From assembly GCF_000282655.1 (NCBI RefSeq), contig NZ_AKIV01000018.1, forward strand, positions 1 to 64,000: 64,000 nt of DNA, given 5' to 3'. Below are positions 43,389 to 52,321 of the stretch, one piece after another (within the stretch, counting starts at the first letter, position 1; the number at the start of each line of letters is the position of its first letter). The stretch is from Polaromonas sp. CF318 (lineage in GTDB: Bacteria; Pseudomonadota; Gammaproteobacteria; Burkholderiales; Burkholderiaceae_C). The notes beneath the pieces are model-generated. The model ran no database searches. It was not told the origin of the DNA and saw only the letters and a program-made list of their open reading frames with translations. The position numbers and the translations under genes are program-made.

Positions 43389-44903
43389 TCAGTCGGCCTC
43401 GACGAAGGCCTCTTCGCGTTTGTTCTTGACCGAGGGCAGCAGCACGATGATCAGCAGCAGCAGGGCGGCGCCCAGCAGGCCGGCCGACAGCGGACGCGTG
43501 ACGAACACGCTCCAGTCGCCGCGCGACAGCAGCAGGGCCCGGCGCAGGTTTTCTTCCATCATCGGGCCCAGGATGAAGCCCAGCAGCAGGGGTGCGGGTT
43601 CGCAGCCCAGCTTGACGAAGAGGTAGCCGATCACACCGAAGATGCCGACCATCCAGATGTCGAAGGTGTTGTTGTTGGTCGAGTACACGCCGATCGCGCA
43701 GAACAGCACGATGGCCGGGAACAGGTAGCGGTAAGGCACGGTCAGCAGCTTGATCCACATGCCGATCAGCGGCAGGTTCAGGATGATCAGCATGGCGTTG
43801 CCGATCCACATCGAGGCGATCAGGCCCCAGAACAGTTCGGGGTTGCTGGTCATGACCTGTGGGCCGGGCTGGATGTTGTGGATCGTCATCGCGCCCACCA
43901 TCAGGGCCATCACGGCGTTGGGCGGAATGCCCAGCGTCAGCAGGGGGATGAAGGAAGTCTGCGCGCCGGCGTTGTTGGCCGACTCGGGCGCGGCCACGCC
44001 GCGGATATTGCCCTGGCCGAAAGGCACTTCGCCCTTCTTCATCTTGATCTTCTTTTCCAGCGCGTAGGCCGCGAAGGCCGCCAGCAAGGCGCCGCCGCCG
44101 GGCAGGATGCCGAGCGCCGAACCCAGGGTGGTGCCGCGCAGCACGGCGGGCAGCATGTCCTTGAAGTCCTGCTTGGTGGGGAACAGGCCCGACACCTTGG
44201 CGGTGAACACTTCGCGCTCATGCTCGGGCTGCGCCAGGTTGCTGATGATTTCGCCGTAGCCGAACACGCCCATGGCGATGGTCACAAAGCCGATGCCGTC
44301 GGTCAGTTCGGGAACGTCGAAGCTGAAACGCGCGACGCCGGAGTTCACGTCGGTGCCGACCAGGCCCAGCAGCAGGCCCATCACGATCATCGCGATGGCC
44401 TTGAGCAGCGAGCCCGAGGCCAGCACCACGGCGCCGATCAGGCCCAGCACCATCAGCGCGAAATATTCAGCGGGGCCGAACTTGAAGGCCAGTTCGGTCA
44501 GCGGCGGCGCGAAGGCCGCCAGGATCAGCGTGCCCACGCAGCCGGCGAAGAAGGACCCCAGGCCGGCCGCGGCCAGCGCGGGCCCGGCCCGCCCCTTTCG
44601 CGCCATCTGGTAGCCGTCGATACAGGTCACCACCGACGAGGACTCACCCGGCAGGTTCACCAGGATGGCGGTGGTGGAACCGCCGTACTGGGCGCCGTAA
44701 TAAATGCCGGCCAGCATGATCAGTGCCGACACCGGAGGCAAGGCATAGGTGGCGGGCAGCAGCATGGCGATGGTGGCCACGGGGCCGATGCCGGGCAGCA
44801 CGCCGATCAGGGTGCCCAGCAGGCAGCCGATAAAGGCATACACCAGGTTGATGGGCGTGAACGCCACGCCAAAACCCAGCGAGAGATTGGTAATCAGATC
44901 CAT
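43389..44903 (-). CDS. tctA: Tripartite tricarboxylate transporter, large permease TctA
   Basis: This 504-aa protein has about 11-12 helices and the conserved TctA family stretches LIGVLPGIGPVATIAMLLP, YYGAQYGGSTTAILVNLPGE and GIPPNAVMALMVGAM. The start at 44903 is chosen because the TctA family begins at MDLITNL. It is the large integral subunit of a secondary, cation-driven carboxylate importer. It lies 13 bases downstream of tctB, and a Bug receptor follows. Confidence 0.95.
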   Translation of the reverse strand: MDLITNLSLGFGVAFTPINLVYAFIGCLLGTLIGVLPGIGPVATIAMLLPATYALPPVSALIMLAGIYYGAQYGGSTTAILVNLPGESSSVVTCIDGYQMARKGRAGPALAAAGLGSFFAGCVGTLILAAFAPPLTELAFKFGPAEYFALMVLGLIGAVVLASGSLLKAIAMIVMGLLLGLVGTDVNSGVARFSFDVPELTDGIGFVTIAMGVFGYGEIISNLAQPEHEREVFTAKVSGLFPTKQDFKDMLPAVLRGTTLGSALGILPGGGALLAAFAAYALEKKIKMKKGEVPFGQGNIRGVAAPESANNAGAQTSFIPLLTLGIPPNAVMALMVGAMTIHNIQPGPQVMTSNPELFWGLIASMWIGNAMLIILNLPLIGMWIKLLTVPYRYLFPAIVLFCAIGVYSTNNNTFDIWMVGIFGVIGYLFVKLGCEPAPLLLGFILGPMMEENLRRALLLSRGDWSVFVTRPLSAGLLGAALLLLIIVLLPSVKNKREEAFVEAD

Positions 44904-44916
44904 TTTTTGTATCTCC

Positions 44917-45402
44917 TTAGCCGATGAAGAAAGGCCACACCGGGAACTGCAGCTTGAGCAGGACGACAAAGGCGAGGTAGCTGCCGATGGCCAACACGGT
45001 CGCAAGGATGAAGGTGTTTTTCACTTTCCAGCCGTCTTCGGCCATGCTGGAAATAAAGGTCAGCGCGTAGATGGCCACGATCATGCCCATCGGAGGCAGC
45101 TTGATGCTGGGCAGGCCGCCCAGCAGCACGCCGAAGATCAGGTTGGCCAGGATGATGAAGGCCAGCGGCTTCCAGGCCCACTTGCCGATCTTGTCGCCGC
45201 CCACGGCCTCCACGACCAGCGCCTTGAAGGTGATGGCCGCGCCCAGGATGGCCATCAGCACGCCCAGCATCAGCGGGAAGTAGCCGGGGCCCATGCGGGC
45301 GCCCTCGCCCACGTTGTAAGTGGTCGCCCCCCATGCGAACGCCACGCCGACGCCCATGAACATGAGGCCGGAGAAAAAGTCTTTTTGACTCTTGATATTC
45401 AC
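44917..45402 (-). CDS. tctB: Tripartite tricarboxylate transporter, small permease TctB, GTG start
   Basis: This 161-aa protein has four hydrophobic helices, beginning MNIKSQKDFFSGLMFMGVGV. The MGPGYFPLMLGVLMAILG stretch is the conserved TctB mark. The start is GTG at 45402 with GAGGAGAC about seven bases upstream; the ATG further upstream in frame gives a non-conserved extension. It is the small membrane subunit of the tripartite tricarboxylate transporter and the first gene of the tctB-tctA-receptor order. Confidence 0.92.
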   Translation of the reverse strand: MNIKSQKDFFSGLMFMGVGVAFAWGATTYNVGEGARMGPGYFPLMLGVLMAILGAAITFKALVVEAVGGDKIGKWAWKPLAFIILANLIFGVLLGGLPSIKLPPMGMIVAIYALTFISSMAEDGWKVKNTFILATVLAIGSYLAFVVLLKLQFPVWPFFIG

Positions 45403-45632
45403 GGCTGTCTCCTCAATACATACATAAAAGTAAAAGAAAGAATCGCTGGATTGTGCATTCAATCCCTCTGCCCCGACATGTGGCTTTCACTTACCTTTCG
45501 TTTATCTTTGGCTTACCCCTCACTTACATGAAGGCCTGGCGCCGTGAAAAGCCGTGAAAACCCTCAGTATCGCCATCTCCAGAACGGGTTTACGGCCGAA
45601 ACAGGGGCCGCATAAAGGCCGCGAGCGAGTCC

Positions 45633-47441
45633 TCAGGACAAGGGCGGGGTGGAGGCCAGGATTTCCTCGACGGTGGTCAGGCCTTCGGCCACCTTCAGCG
45701 CGCCGGCCAGCCGAAGCGGGCGCATACCTTCGCTGACCGCCTGGCGCCGTAGCGCGTCGATACTCGGCTCCTTGGAAACCTTTTCCTTGAAGCCCTCCGT
45801 GACCGTGAGCAATTCATACAGTCCCATGCGCCCGCGGAAACCCGTCATGCGGCAGTCCACGCAGCCTACCGGTTTGTAGGGCCGGTAGCCGCCGCTGATC
45901 TGCCAGGGTTTGACCAGGTCGGCCAGGGTTTCGCGCGCGACACCCTCGTCGGGCTCGCGGCAGCTGGGGCACAGGGTGCGCACCAGCCGCTGGGCCAGCA
46001 CGCCCAGCATGGTGGCATTGATCAGGTAGGACGGCACGCCCAGCTCCATCATGCGCGAGACCGCCGAGGGTGCGTCGTTGGTGTGCAGCGTGCTGAAGAC
46101 CAGGTGGCCCGTGAGCGCCGCCTGCACCGCCATCTCGGCGGTCTGCAGGTCGCGGATTTCGCCCACCATGATGATGTCCGGGTCCTGCCGCATCAGCGCG
46201 CGCAGGCCCTCGGGAAAATCAAAGTCCAGGTGCGCCTGCACCTGCGTCTGGTTGAAGGAGGCCTCTATCATTTCGATCGGGTCTTCGATCGTGCTGACGT
46301 TGACCTCCTCGGTGGCCAGGCGCTTGAGCGTGGAATACAGCGTGGTGGTCTTGCCGGATCCGGTCGGCCCGGTAACCAGGATGATGCCGTGGGGCCGCTT
46401 GACCAGGGACTCCCAGCGGTCGGCGTCGTGCTGCGAAAAACCCAGGGCGTCGAGGTTTTTGACCGTGGTGTCCGGGTCGAAAATCCGCATCACCATTTTT
46501 TCGCCGAAGGCCGTGGGCAGCGTCGACAGGCGCATTTCGATTTCATCGCCGCGCGGGTTGCGCGTCTTGATGCGGCCGTCCTGCGGGCGGCGCTTTTCCA
46601 CCACGTCCATGCGGCCCAGCAGCTTGATGCGCGCCGTCATCGCGTTATGCACGCCCATGGGCAACTGGTACACCGGGTGCAGCACGCCGTCGATGCGAAA
46701 GCGGATCACGCCCTGCTCGCGGCGCGGCTCCAGGTGGATGTCGCTGGCGCGCTGGTCGAAGGCGTATTGCCAGAGCCAGTCCACCACCTGCACCACGCCC
46801 TGGTCATTGGCGTCCAGCTGCTTGTTGCTCTTGTTGAGCTCCACCAGCTGCTCGAAACTCGCCGAGCCCGAGGCGCCGCCCGACTTGACCGCGGCCTTGA
46901 CCGATTTGGCCAGGGCGAAAAACTCGGCCGTGAACTTGGTGATGTCCATGGGGCTGGACACCACCAGGCGCACGCTGCGCTTGGCCTGGCGCTCGACTTC
47001 CTGCACCCAGTCGGTGATGAAGGGCTCGGAGGTGGCGATCACCACCTCGCTGGGCGTGACCTGCACCGGCAGCACCTTGTGGCGCTCGGCATACATGGCC
47101 GACATGGTGTCGGCCACCTTGCCCACGTCGACCTTGAGCGGGTCTATGCGCAGGTAGGCCAGGCCCGCCCGGCCCGCCAGCCACTGCGACATGGTTTCGA
47201 TATCGAGCGGTTTGCCGTCGGCCAGCCGCGTCATGCCCACGCTGGCCAGCCGCATCAGCGGCGGCTGCGCGCTCTGCACCTGCGAGCAGCGCGCGATGGT
47301 GCGCTGTGCCTCGGTGGCGCTGATCACGCCGTCTTCACCGAGCCACTCCACCAGGATGCGCCAGTCCAGCGGGCCGATGTGGTTCTTTTTCGCGTGTTCC
47401 CGATGGGGCTTGGTATGAGTGACAGCGGTGGCGGCGTTCAT
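45633..47441 (-). CDS. GspE/PulE-family secretion or pilus ATPase
   Basis: This protein of about 602 aa has an N-terminal N1E/MshEN-type domain and an ATPase core. Walker A is GPTGSGKTTTLYS, the Asp box contains IEDPIEM, Walker B includes IMVGEIRD, and a His box follows (STLHTND). A tetracysteine zinc motif (CPSC and CVDC) marks GspE/PilB-like enzymes of type II secretion or pilus assembly. It stands alone, not beside other secretion genes, and far from the pilin operon at 1-5.3 kb. The start at 47441 is chosen; another in-frame ATG lies six codons upstream. Confidence 0.93.
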   Translation of the reverse strand: MNAATAVTHTKPHREHAKKNHIGPLDWRILVEWLGEDGVISATEAQRTIARCSQVQSAQPPLMRLASVGMTRLADGKPLDIETMSQWLAGRAGLAYLRIDPLKVDVGKVADTMSAMYAERHKVLPVQVTPSEVVIATSEPFITDWVQEVERQAKRSVRLVVSSPMDITKFTAEFFALAKSVKAAVKSGGASGSASFEQLVELNKSNKQLDANDQGVVQVVDWLWQYAFDQRASDIHLEPRREQGVIRFRIDGVLHPVYQLPMGVHNAMTARIKLLGRMDVVEKRRPQDGRIKTRNPRGDEIEMRLSTLPTAFGEKMVMRIFDPDTTVKNLDALGFSQHDADRWESLVKRPHGIILVTGPTGSGKTTTLYSTLKRLATEEVNVSTIEDPIEMIEASFNQTQVQAHLDFDFPEGLRALMRQDPDIIMVGEIRDLQTAEMAVQAALTGHLVFSTLHTNDAPSAVSRMMELGVPSYLINATMLGVLAQRLVRTLCPSCREPDEGVARETLADLVKPWQISGGYRPYKPVGCVDCRMTGFRGRMGLYELLTVTEGFKEKVSKEPSIDALRRQAVSEGMRPLRLAGALKVAEGLTTVEEILASTPPLS

Positions 47442-47556
47442 GGGGGCACTGTACCCCATCCACCCCGGCTTTTGCTATCTGCCAGGCGTGGGGTTTCTTC
47501 CACAGAATCCCGGCAGGTATGGGGATAACGCCGACAGGCACGGGGATAAAGAATTC
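47442..47556. other. Upstream region of the GspE-like gene
   Basis: This non-coding stretch before the AATCTGCG repeat should hold the promoter of the GspE-like gene. No reliable -35/-10 pair or operator was identified. Together with the repeat and the 36 bases after it, the gap between genes is 318 bases. Confidence 0.4.
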
Positions 47557-47723
47557 ATCCGCAGATTACGCAGATTTCCGCAGATTGGAAGAAAAATCGC
47601 AATGCGAAGGCGTGTATTTGGCTCTAGCGCATGGAGACAAAGGTGAAGATTAATTCCAACCCTGAGTACAAATGTCTTGTCTTTCTTGTCTTCAATCTGT
47701 GTAAATCTGCGTAATCTGCGGAT
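47557..47723. repeat. AATCTGCG-family element with 107-base core
   Basis: Outer arms at 47557-47586 and 47694-47723 (30 bases each) are inverted copies with small differences. The core is 107 bases and less GC-rich than the chromosome. A GAATTC just left of the element matches the junction of the head-to-head forms elsewhere. It lies between the GspE-like gene and the end of the speE-like gene. Confidence 0.9.
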
Positions 47724-47759
47724 ACAAACCTCACCCGCATCTGCGGATAAAACCAGGAC

Positions 47760-48536
47760 TCAGGCCACCGGCTTGAACAGCCGCAGCCACTTTTTGGCCG
47801 GCAAATCCCAGCGCGATTCAATCACGCCGGCCTGCTGCAAGAGCGCGGCGCGCTCGGGCCGCGTGGGCTCCTGTTGGGCCAGCACCACGGTATTGCCCTC
47901 GCGCGTCGGGGTGAAGGCCCACACCGCCTCGGGGCCGAAGGCCTCGGCGATCTTCGTCAGCGACTGCAGGTAGCTGGAATCGCGGCCGAACAGGTTCACC
48001 GTCATCACGCCGTTCTCGGCCAGCAGGCCGCGGCAATCCTCATAAAAATCGGCACTGTCCAGCACCGGCGCGGCCGCTTCATGGTCGTAGAGGTCCACGT
48101 GCAGCAAATCCACCGTGCCCTGGTGCGCCGGTTTTCTGATTTCGGCCGCGGCATCGGCCTCGATCACATGCAGCCGCAGGTCGTCGCGCGGCAGCTTGAA
48201 CCAGACCCGGCAGGCCGTGACCACCTGCGGGTTGATTTCAATCGCCGTGGTCTTCATGCGCAGTTTTTTGTAGCAGAACTTGGTCAGCGCGGCCGAGCCC
48301 AGGCCCAGTTGCATGGCGTGCTTTTTGGGCATGGCCGCCGCGTCCATGAAGAGCAGGCCGGCCATCATGCGCTGCACATACTCGAGCTCGATGTCATAGG
48401 GCGCATCGCGCAGCATGGAGCCCTGCACCCATTCGGTGCCCAGGTGCAGAAAACGCACATCGCCATAGTCCGAGAAATTGACCTCGGGTAACTCAAGTTC
48501 CGTGTTCTCTTTGGCCGTTTCTTTTCTTTGCATCAA
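47760..48536 (-). CDS. Spermidine-synthase-like methyltransferase-fold protein
   Basis: This 258-aa Rossmann-fold protein resembles the SpeE family: QLGLGSAALTKFCYKKL as the glycine-rich loop, TAIEINPQVV with the acidic residue, and VDLLHVDLYDHEAAAPVLDS. The classical DSTDP active-site motif reads VDLYDHE, so aminopropyl transfer is not assured. Its start overlaps the stop of the DNA glycosylase gene (ATGA, 48533-48536), giving translational coupling. A role in polyamine synthesis or another S-adenosyl chemistry is possible. Confidence 0.82.
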   Translation of the reverse strand: MMQRKETAKENTELELPEVNFSDYGDVRFLHLGTEWVQGSMLRDAPYDIELEYVQRMMAGLLFMDAAAMPKKHAMQLGLGSAALTKFCYKKLRMKTTAIEINPQVVTACRVWFKLPRDDLRLHVIEADAAAEIRKPAHQGTVDLLHVDLYDHEAAAPVLDSADFYEDCRGLLAENGVMTVNLFGRDSSYLQSLTKIAEAFGPEAVWAFTPTREGNTVVLAQQEPTRPERAALLQQAGVIESRWDLPAKKWLRLFKPVA

Positions 48537-49054
48537 ACCAGTCCGTGTTTTTCAAAAACTTCCCGCCAGGCCGCGAGTTTGCGCTCAAAACTCCAGGAGG
48601 CATTCGCCGGGCTGGTCGAGGGCAGCTTGTAGACCGGCAATCCCAGCGCCAGCGTGTGCCTTGAATGTTTAAAGCTTTCCCCGCCGTTGTGGGCAATCGC
48701 TTCCAGCGCCGGGCACAGCCGCCGCAGGCCGGCCAGGTCGTTGACCTCGGCGTTGCGGATCGCGCTGTCCAGGCTGCCCTCGCGCTCGCAGGCCGCGTAC
48801 ACATCCCACAGGCCCAGGCCCTTGGAAAGCAGCCACTCGCTGCGCGCCCGGTACGCATCCGGGCCCGTGTCCGCCGGGCCGGGCGGCCACAGCGCCTTGA
48901 GGATTTTCCAGAAATGGTTTTGCGGGTGGCCGTAATACTGCTGCGCCGCCAGCGAGGCCGCGCCCGGGAAGCTGCCCAGCACCAGCAGTCGCGTGCGGTC
49001 CGACACCAGCGGCGCCAGGCCGGTCAATGCTGTCGATACCGGTGTTGCCTTCAT
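48533..49054 (-). CDS. Hypoxanthine/uracil-DNA glycosylase (UDG family 6 type)
   Basis: This 173-aa DNA repair glycosylase has LLVLGSFPGAASLAAQQYYG with the N-terminal motif, HPQNHFWKIL, and the C-terminal LPSTSPANASW. These are features of family 6 uracil-DNA-glycosylase-fold enzymes, which remove hypoxanthine from deaminated adenine. It overlaps the TatD gene (ATGA at 49051-49054) upstream and the speE-like gene downstream, so all three are one transcript. Cytoplasmic. Confidence 0.88.
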   Translation of the reverse strand: MKATPVSTALTGLAPLVSDRTRLLVLGSFPGAASLAAQQYYGHPQNHFWKILKALWPPGPADTGPDAYRARSEWLLSKGLGLWDVYAACEREGSLDSAIRNAEVNDLAGLRRLCPALEAIAHNGGESFKHSRHTLALGLPVYKLPSTSPANASWSFERKLAAWREVFEKHGLV

Positions 49055-49896
49055 GCGAGCAGCGCCTTGAGGCCGGGCAGGGCCTGCAGCGCATTGGCCG
49101 TGGTGGCGGCCGCCAGTGCGTCCACGCTGATGCCGCGCAACTGCGCCACCTGCTGCGCGATGCGCGGCAGCTCGCCCGGCTCGTTGCGACCCTGCGGCTT
49201 GCCGGCCTCGCGCTCGGCCGCCGTGGTGTACACCCAGTGCGGCGGGATGTCGGGCGAATCGGTTTCCATCACCAGCGAATCCAGCGGCAGTTGCGCCGCC
49301 AGGCGCCTGAGCTGGCGCGCCGGCTCAAAGGTCACGGCGCCGCCGAAACCCAGCTTGAAGCCCAGCTTGAGGAATTCACCGGCCTGCTGCTCGCTGCCGT
49401 TAAAGGCATGGCCTATGCCGTTCCAGCCGCCCTCGGGCGCCAGCTCGCGCAGGTGCTTGAGCAGCTTGTCGGCCGAGCGCCGCACATGCAGGATCACCGG
49501 CAGGCCGTGCTTGCGCGCCAGCTTGAGCTGCTCGCGGTAAAAAAATTCCTGGCGCTCGCGCATCGGGCTTTCCGTGAGCGCCGGCACAAAATAATCCAGG
49601 CCGATTTCCCCGACCGCGACCAGCCGCGGGTCGCCGCGCCTGAGGGCCAGTTCCGCGTCCAGCGCCCGCAGGTCCTCGTCACGCGCCTGCGGCACGCATA
49701 GCGGGTGTATGCCCAGCGCATAGCTGTCGGCAAACCGGTGCGCCAGCAGCCGCACCGCCTCGAAGTTGAACACCCCGACGGCCGGGATCACGCAGTGCCC
49801 CACCCCGTTCGCGGCGGCGCGCGCGCGCACCGCGTCCACGTCGGCGGCCAGTTCCCCGGCGTCCAGGTGGCAATGCGTGTCTATCCAGAAAGTCAT
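49051..49896 (-). CDS. TatD-family metal-dependent hydrolase
   Basis: This 281-aa TIM-barrel hydrolase begins MTFWIDTHCHLDAGELAADV with the metal-binding HCH pattern. It has YALGIHPLCV, AVGEIGLDYF (Glu ligand), LPVILHVRRS, GIGHAFNGS and VMETDSPDIPP. TatD proteins are magnesium-dependent DNases with repair or quality-control links. It is the first gene of the coupled tatD-glycosylase-speE-like set. Divergent from the polyamine-type importer at 50116. Confidence 0.92.
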   Translation of the reverse strand: MTFWIDTHCHLDAGELAADVDAVRARAAANGVGHCVIPAVGVFNFEAVRLLAHRFADSYALGIHPLCVPQARDEDLRALDAELALRRGDPRLVAVGEIGLDYFVPALTESPMRERQEFFYREQLKLARKHGLPVILHVRRSADKLLKHLRELAPEGGWNGIGHAFNGSEQQAGEFLKLGFKLGFGGAVTFEPARQLRRLAAQLPLDSLVMETDSPDIPPHWVYTTAAEREAGKPQGRNEPGELPRIAQQVAQLRGISVDALAAATTANALQALPGLKALLA

Positions 49897-50115
49897 GCGC
49901 TAAAAGGGGGCGAAGGGAGTGCGATCAAGAGGGGAGGAGCTACGGAAAAAAGAGCAAGGCCCCTGATGAAGATGTTGACACAGAAATGAAATCGGGACAC
50001 CCTATGCTTTTTTTCAGGCGGAACAGCCCTCTTTCGGCATTGTCTTCGCCCCGGTTTCTTTCAGCTGATATCCCTTCGTCAACCCGTCCCACTCGACATA
50101 ACAAAGGAAAGCCAA

Positions 50116-51192
50116 ATGAAATTATCCCGCCTGATGAGCCAGATTTTCGGCGCCGGCCTGCTCGCCTCCAGCCTCAGCGGCGCCGCATGGGCCCAAGACC
50201 AGAAGCTGCGCTTGATCACCTGGGCCGACTATGTGCCGGCCGACGTCGTGGCGCAGTTCAAGAAGGAAACCGGCATAGACGTCGAACTGACCCTCTCGAA
50301 CAACGAGGAAATGATTTCCAAGCTGCGCGCCACCGGCGGCGCCGGCTTTGACTTGGCCCAGCCCTCGCAGGACCGCATCACCGGCCCGCAGCAGGAGTTC
50401 GGCATCTACAAGCCCATGGACCTCAGCAAGATCAAGTCCGAGCTTTTCATCCCCTCCATGCTGGAGGCCACCAAAAAGAACACCACGCTGGACGGCAAGG
50501 TCTACGGCCTGCCGCATATCTGGGGCACCGACGGCCTGGTCGTCAACACCAAGCTGGCCAAGATGACGGACTACCCCGACCTCTGCAAGGCCGACGTCAA
50601 GGGCAAGACCGCCGTGCGCCTGAAGCGCCCCACCCTGCTGGCCTTCGCCTTCGCTTCCGGCAAAGACCCCTTCGCGCTCTACAAGGATCCCAAGGCCTAC
50701 GGCGCGCTGATGGACGAGGTCGGCAAGACCATGGTCGCCTGCAAGAGCAACATCAAGTTCTACTGGGACAACAAGGACCAGTTGCTCAACGGCATGCGCG
50801 CCGGCGAAGTCGTGGGCGCCATGATGTGGGACACCGGCGGCTGGAAGCTCAATGCCGAGAAGCCCGAAATCCAGTACATCGCGCCCAAGTCCGGCGCGCT
50901 CGGCTGGATAGACACCTTCGCCATCCCCGCCAAGGGCCGCAACGATGCCGCCGCCTACGCCTGGATCAACTTCAACATGCGCCCTGAAATCGCCGCCAAG
51001 GTCGCGGGCTCGGCCGGCAACTTCACCGCCTCCAAGGGCGCCGACCAGCTGGCCGACCCCAAGCTCAAGGCCCAGTTCGCCGCCAGCTTCCCTGAGGCTG
51101 CATTGAAGAACGTCAAGTGGTACCCGGCCGTTCCTGCAGGCATCGAAGACATCGAGGGCCGCGTACTCGACCGCATAAAAGCTGCCCAGTAA
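50116..51192 (+). CDS. Polyamine-type ABC substrate-binding protein
   Basis: This 358-aa periplasmic protein begins MKLSRLMSQIFGAGLLASSL and has a signal peptide ending AWAQ. The mature part has LRLITWADYVPADVVAQFKK, GFDLAQPSQDRI, GLPHIWGTDGLVVNTKL and GWIDTFAIPAKG, typical of PotD/PotF-like receptors. AAAGGAAAG precedes the ATG. It heads an operon with ATPase and two permeases downstream. The ligand is probably spermidine, putrescine or a related amine, by family only. Confidence 0.92.
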   Translation: MKLSRLMSQIFGAGLLASSLSGAAWAQDQKLRLITWADYVPADVVAQFKKETGIDVELTLSNNEEMISKLRATGGAGFDLAQPSQDRITGPQQEFGIYKPMDLSKIKSELFIPSMLEATKKNTTLDGKVYGLPHIWGTDGLVVNTKLAKMTDYPDLCKADVKGKTAVRLKRPTLLAFAFASGKDPFALYKDPKAYGALMDEVGKTMVACKSNIKFYWDNKDQLLNGMRAGEVVGAMMWDTGGWKLNAEKPEIQYIAPKSGALGWIDTFAIPAKGRNDAAAYAWINFNMRPEIAAKVAGSAGNFTASKGADQLADPKLKAQFAASFPEAALKNVKWYPAVPAGIEDIEGRVLDRIKAAQ

Positions 51193-51213
51193 ACGGCAAG
51201 CGGCCCACCAGCG

Positions 51214-52314
51214 GTGCACGCAGACCTGCAAGCCGAGCACGTCGGTAAAACCTACGCCGGCCAGCCTGCCGTGAAGGACTTGTCCTTCACGGTGGAGCGC
51301 GGCAGCTTTTTCTCCATCCTCGGCCCCTCGGGCTGCGGCAAGACCACGCTGCTGCGCATGATCGCCGGCTTTCTCTCGCCCGACGCGGGCCAGATCCACA
51401 TAGGCGGCAAGCCCATGAACGGCGTGCCGCCCAACCAGCGGCCCGTCAACATGGTGTTCCAGCACCTGGCGCTGTTCCCCATGATGTCGGTCGGCGAGAA
51501 CGTCGGCTACGGCCTGGCGCGGCGCGGCCTGTCGCGCGTCGATATCGCGGCCAAAGTGGGCGCCATGCTGGAGCGCGTGAGCCTGCCCGGCATGCAGGAC
51601 AAACGCGTCGACCAGCTCTCCGGCGGGCAGCGCCAGCGCGTGGCCATCGCGCGCAGCCTGGTGCTCGAGCCCACGCTGCTGCTGCTCGACGAACCGCTGG
51701 GCGCACTGGACCTGAAGCTGCGCGAACACATGAAGGTCGAGCTCAAGCAGCTGCAGGCCGCCTTCGGAACCACCTTTGTCTACATCACCCACGACCAGTC
51801 CGAGGCCCTGGTGCTGTCCGACCACGTGGCCGTGATGAACGCCGGCAGCTTTGAGCAGCTCGGCACGCCGCAGCAGCTGTATTACCAGCCGCAGACCCCG
51901 TTTGTGGCGGGTTTTGTGGGTGCCAACAACAAGCTCGCGGGCAACGCGGGCGCCGCGGGCGCGGAAGCCGGCGCCGTGGTCGCACTCACCACCGCTGATG
52001 GCCTGGCCTTGCGCGCGCGCGCCGCCGGCCGGCTGCAAGCCGGCCAGGCGGTGCAGGCCTTTGTGCGGCCCGAGGCCATCAACCTGGCGCGCGACGCCAC
52101 CGAGCTGCCTTCCAACCACACGGTCTATGCCGGCCAGGTGGAAAGCCTGTTGTTCGACGGCGCCAACTCGGCCGTGCTGCTGCGCGAAACCGCCAGCCGC
52201 ACCGAGTTCCGCATCGCCCTGCCGCAGACCGGGCGCTTCGCCGACCTGCGCATCGGCGAGACCGTCGCCTTCAGCTTCGACCCCGGGCAGGCCGTCTGCT
52301 TCGGCAACGCCTGA
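51214..52314 (+). CDS. Polyamine-type ABC ATP-binding protein, GTG start
   Basis: This 366-aa ATPase has Walker A GPSGCGKTT, Q-loop FQHLALFPMM, signature LSGGQRQRVAIAR, Walker B LLLLDEPLGALDLK and H-loop ITHDQSEA, followed by a TOBE domain from about residue 240. The start is GTG at 51214, 21 bases after the binding protein stop; no ATG upstream fits the frame. It is PotA-like and drives the two permeases at 52322 and 53346. The antisense strand has a very long open frame here, a GC artefact. Confidence 0.93.
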   Translation: MHADLQAEHVGKTYAGQPAVKDLSFTVERGSFFSILGPSGCGKTTLLRMIAGFLSPDAGQIHIGGKPMNGVPPNQRPVNMVFQHLALFPMMSVGENVGYGLARRGLSRVDIAAKVGAMLERVSLPGMQDKRVDQLSGGQRQRVAIARSLVLEPTLLLLDEPLGALDLKLREHMKVELKQLQAAFGTTFVYITHDQSEALVLSDHVAVMNAGSFEQLGTPQQLYYQPQTPFVAGFVGANNKLAGNAGAAGAEAGAVVALTTADGLALRARAAGRLQAGQAVQAFVRPEAINLARDATELPSNHTVYAGQVESLLFDGANSAVLLRETASRTEFRIALPQTGRFADLRIGETVAFSFDPGQAVCFGNA

Positions 52315-52321
52315 GGCCGCC

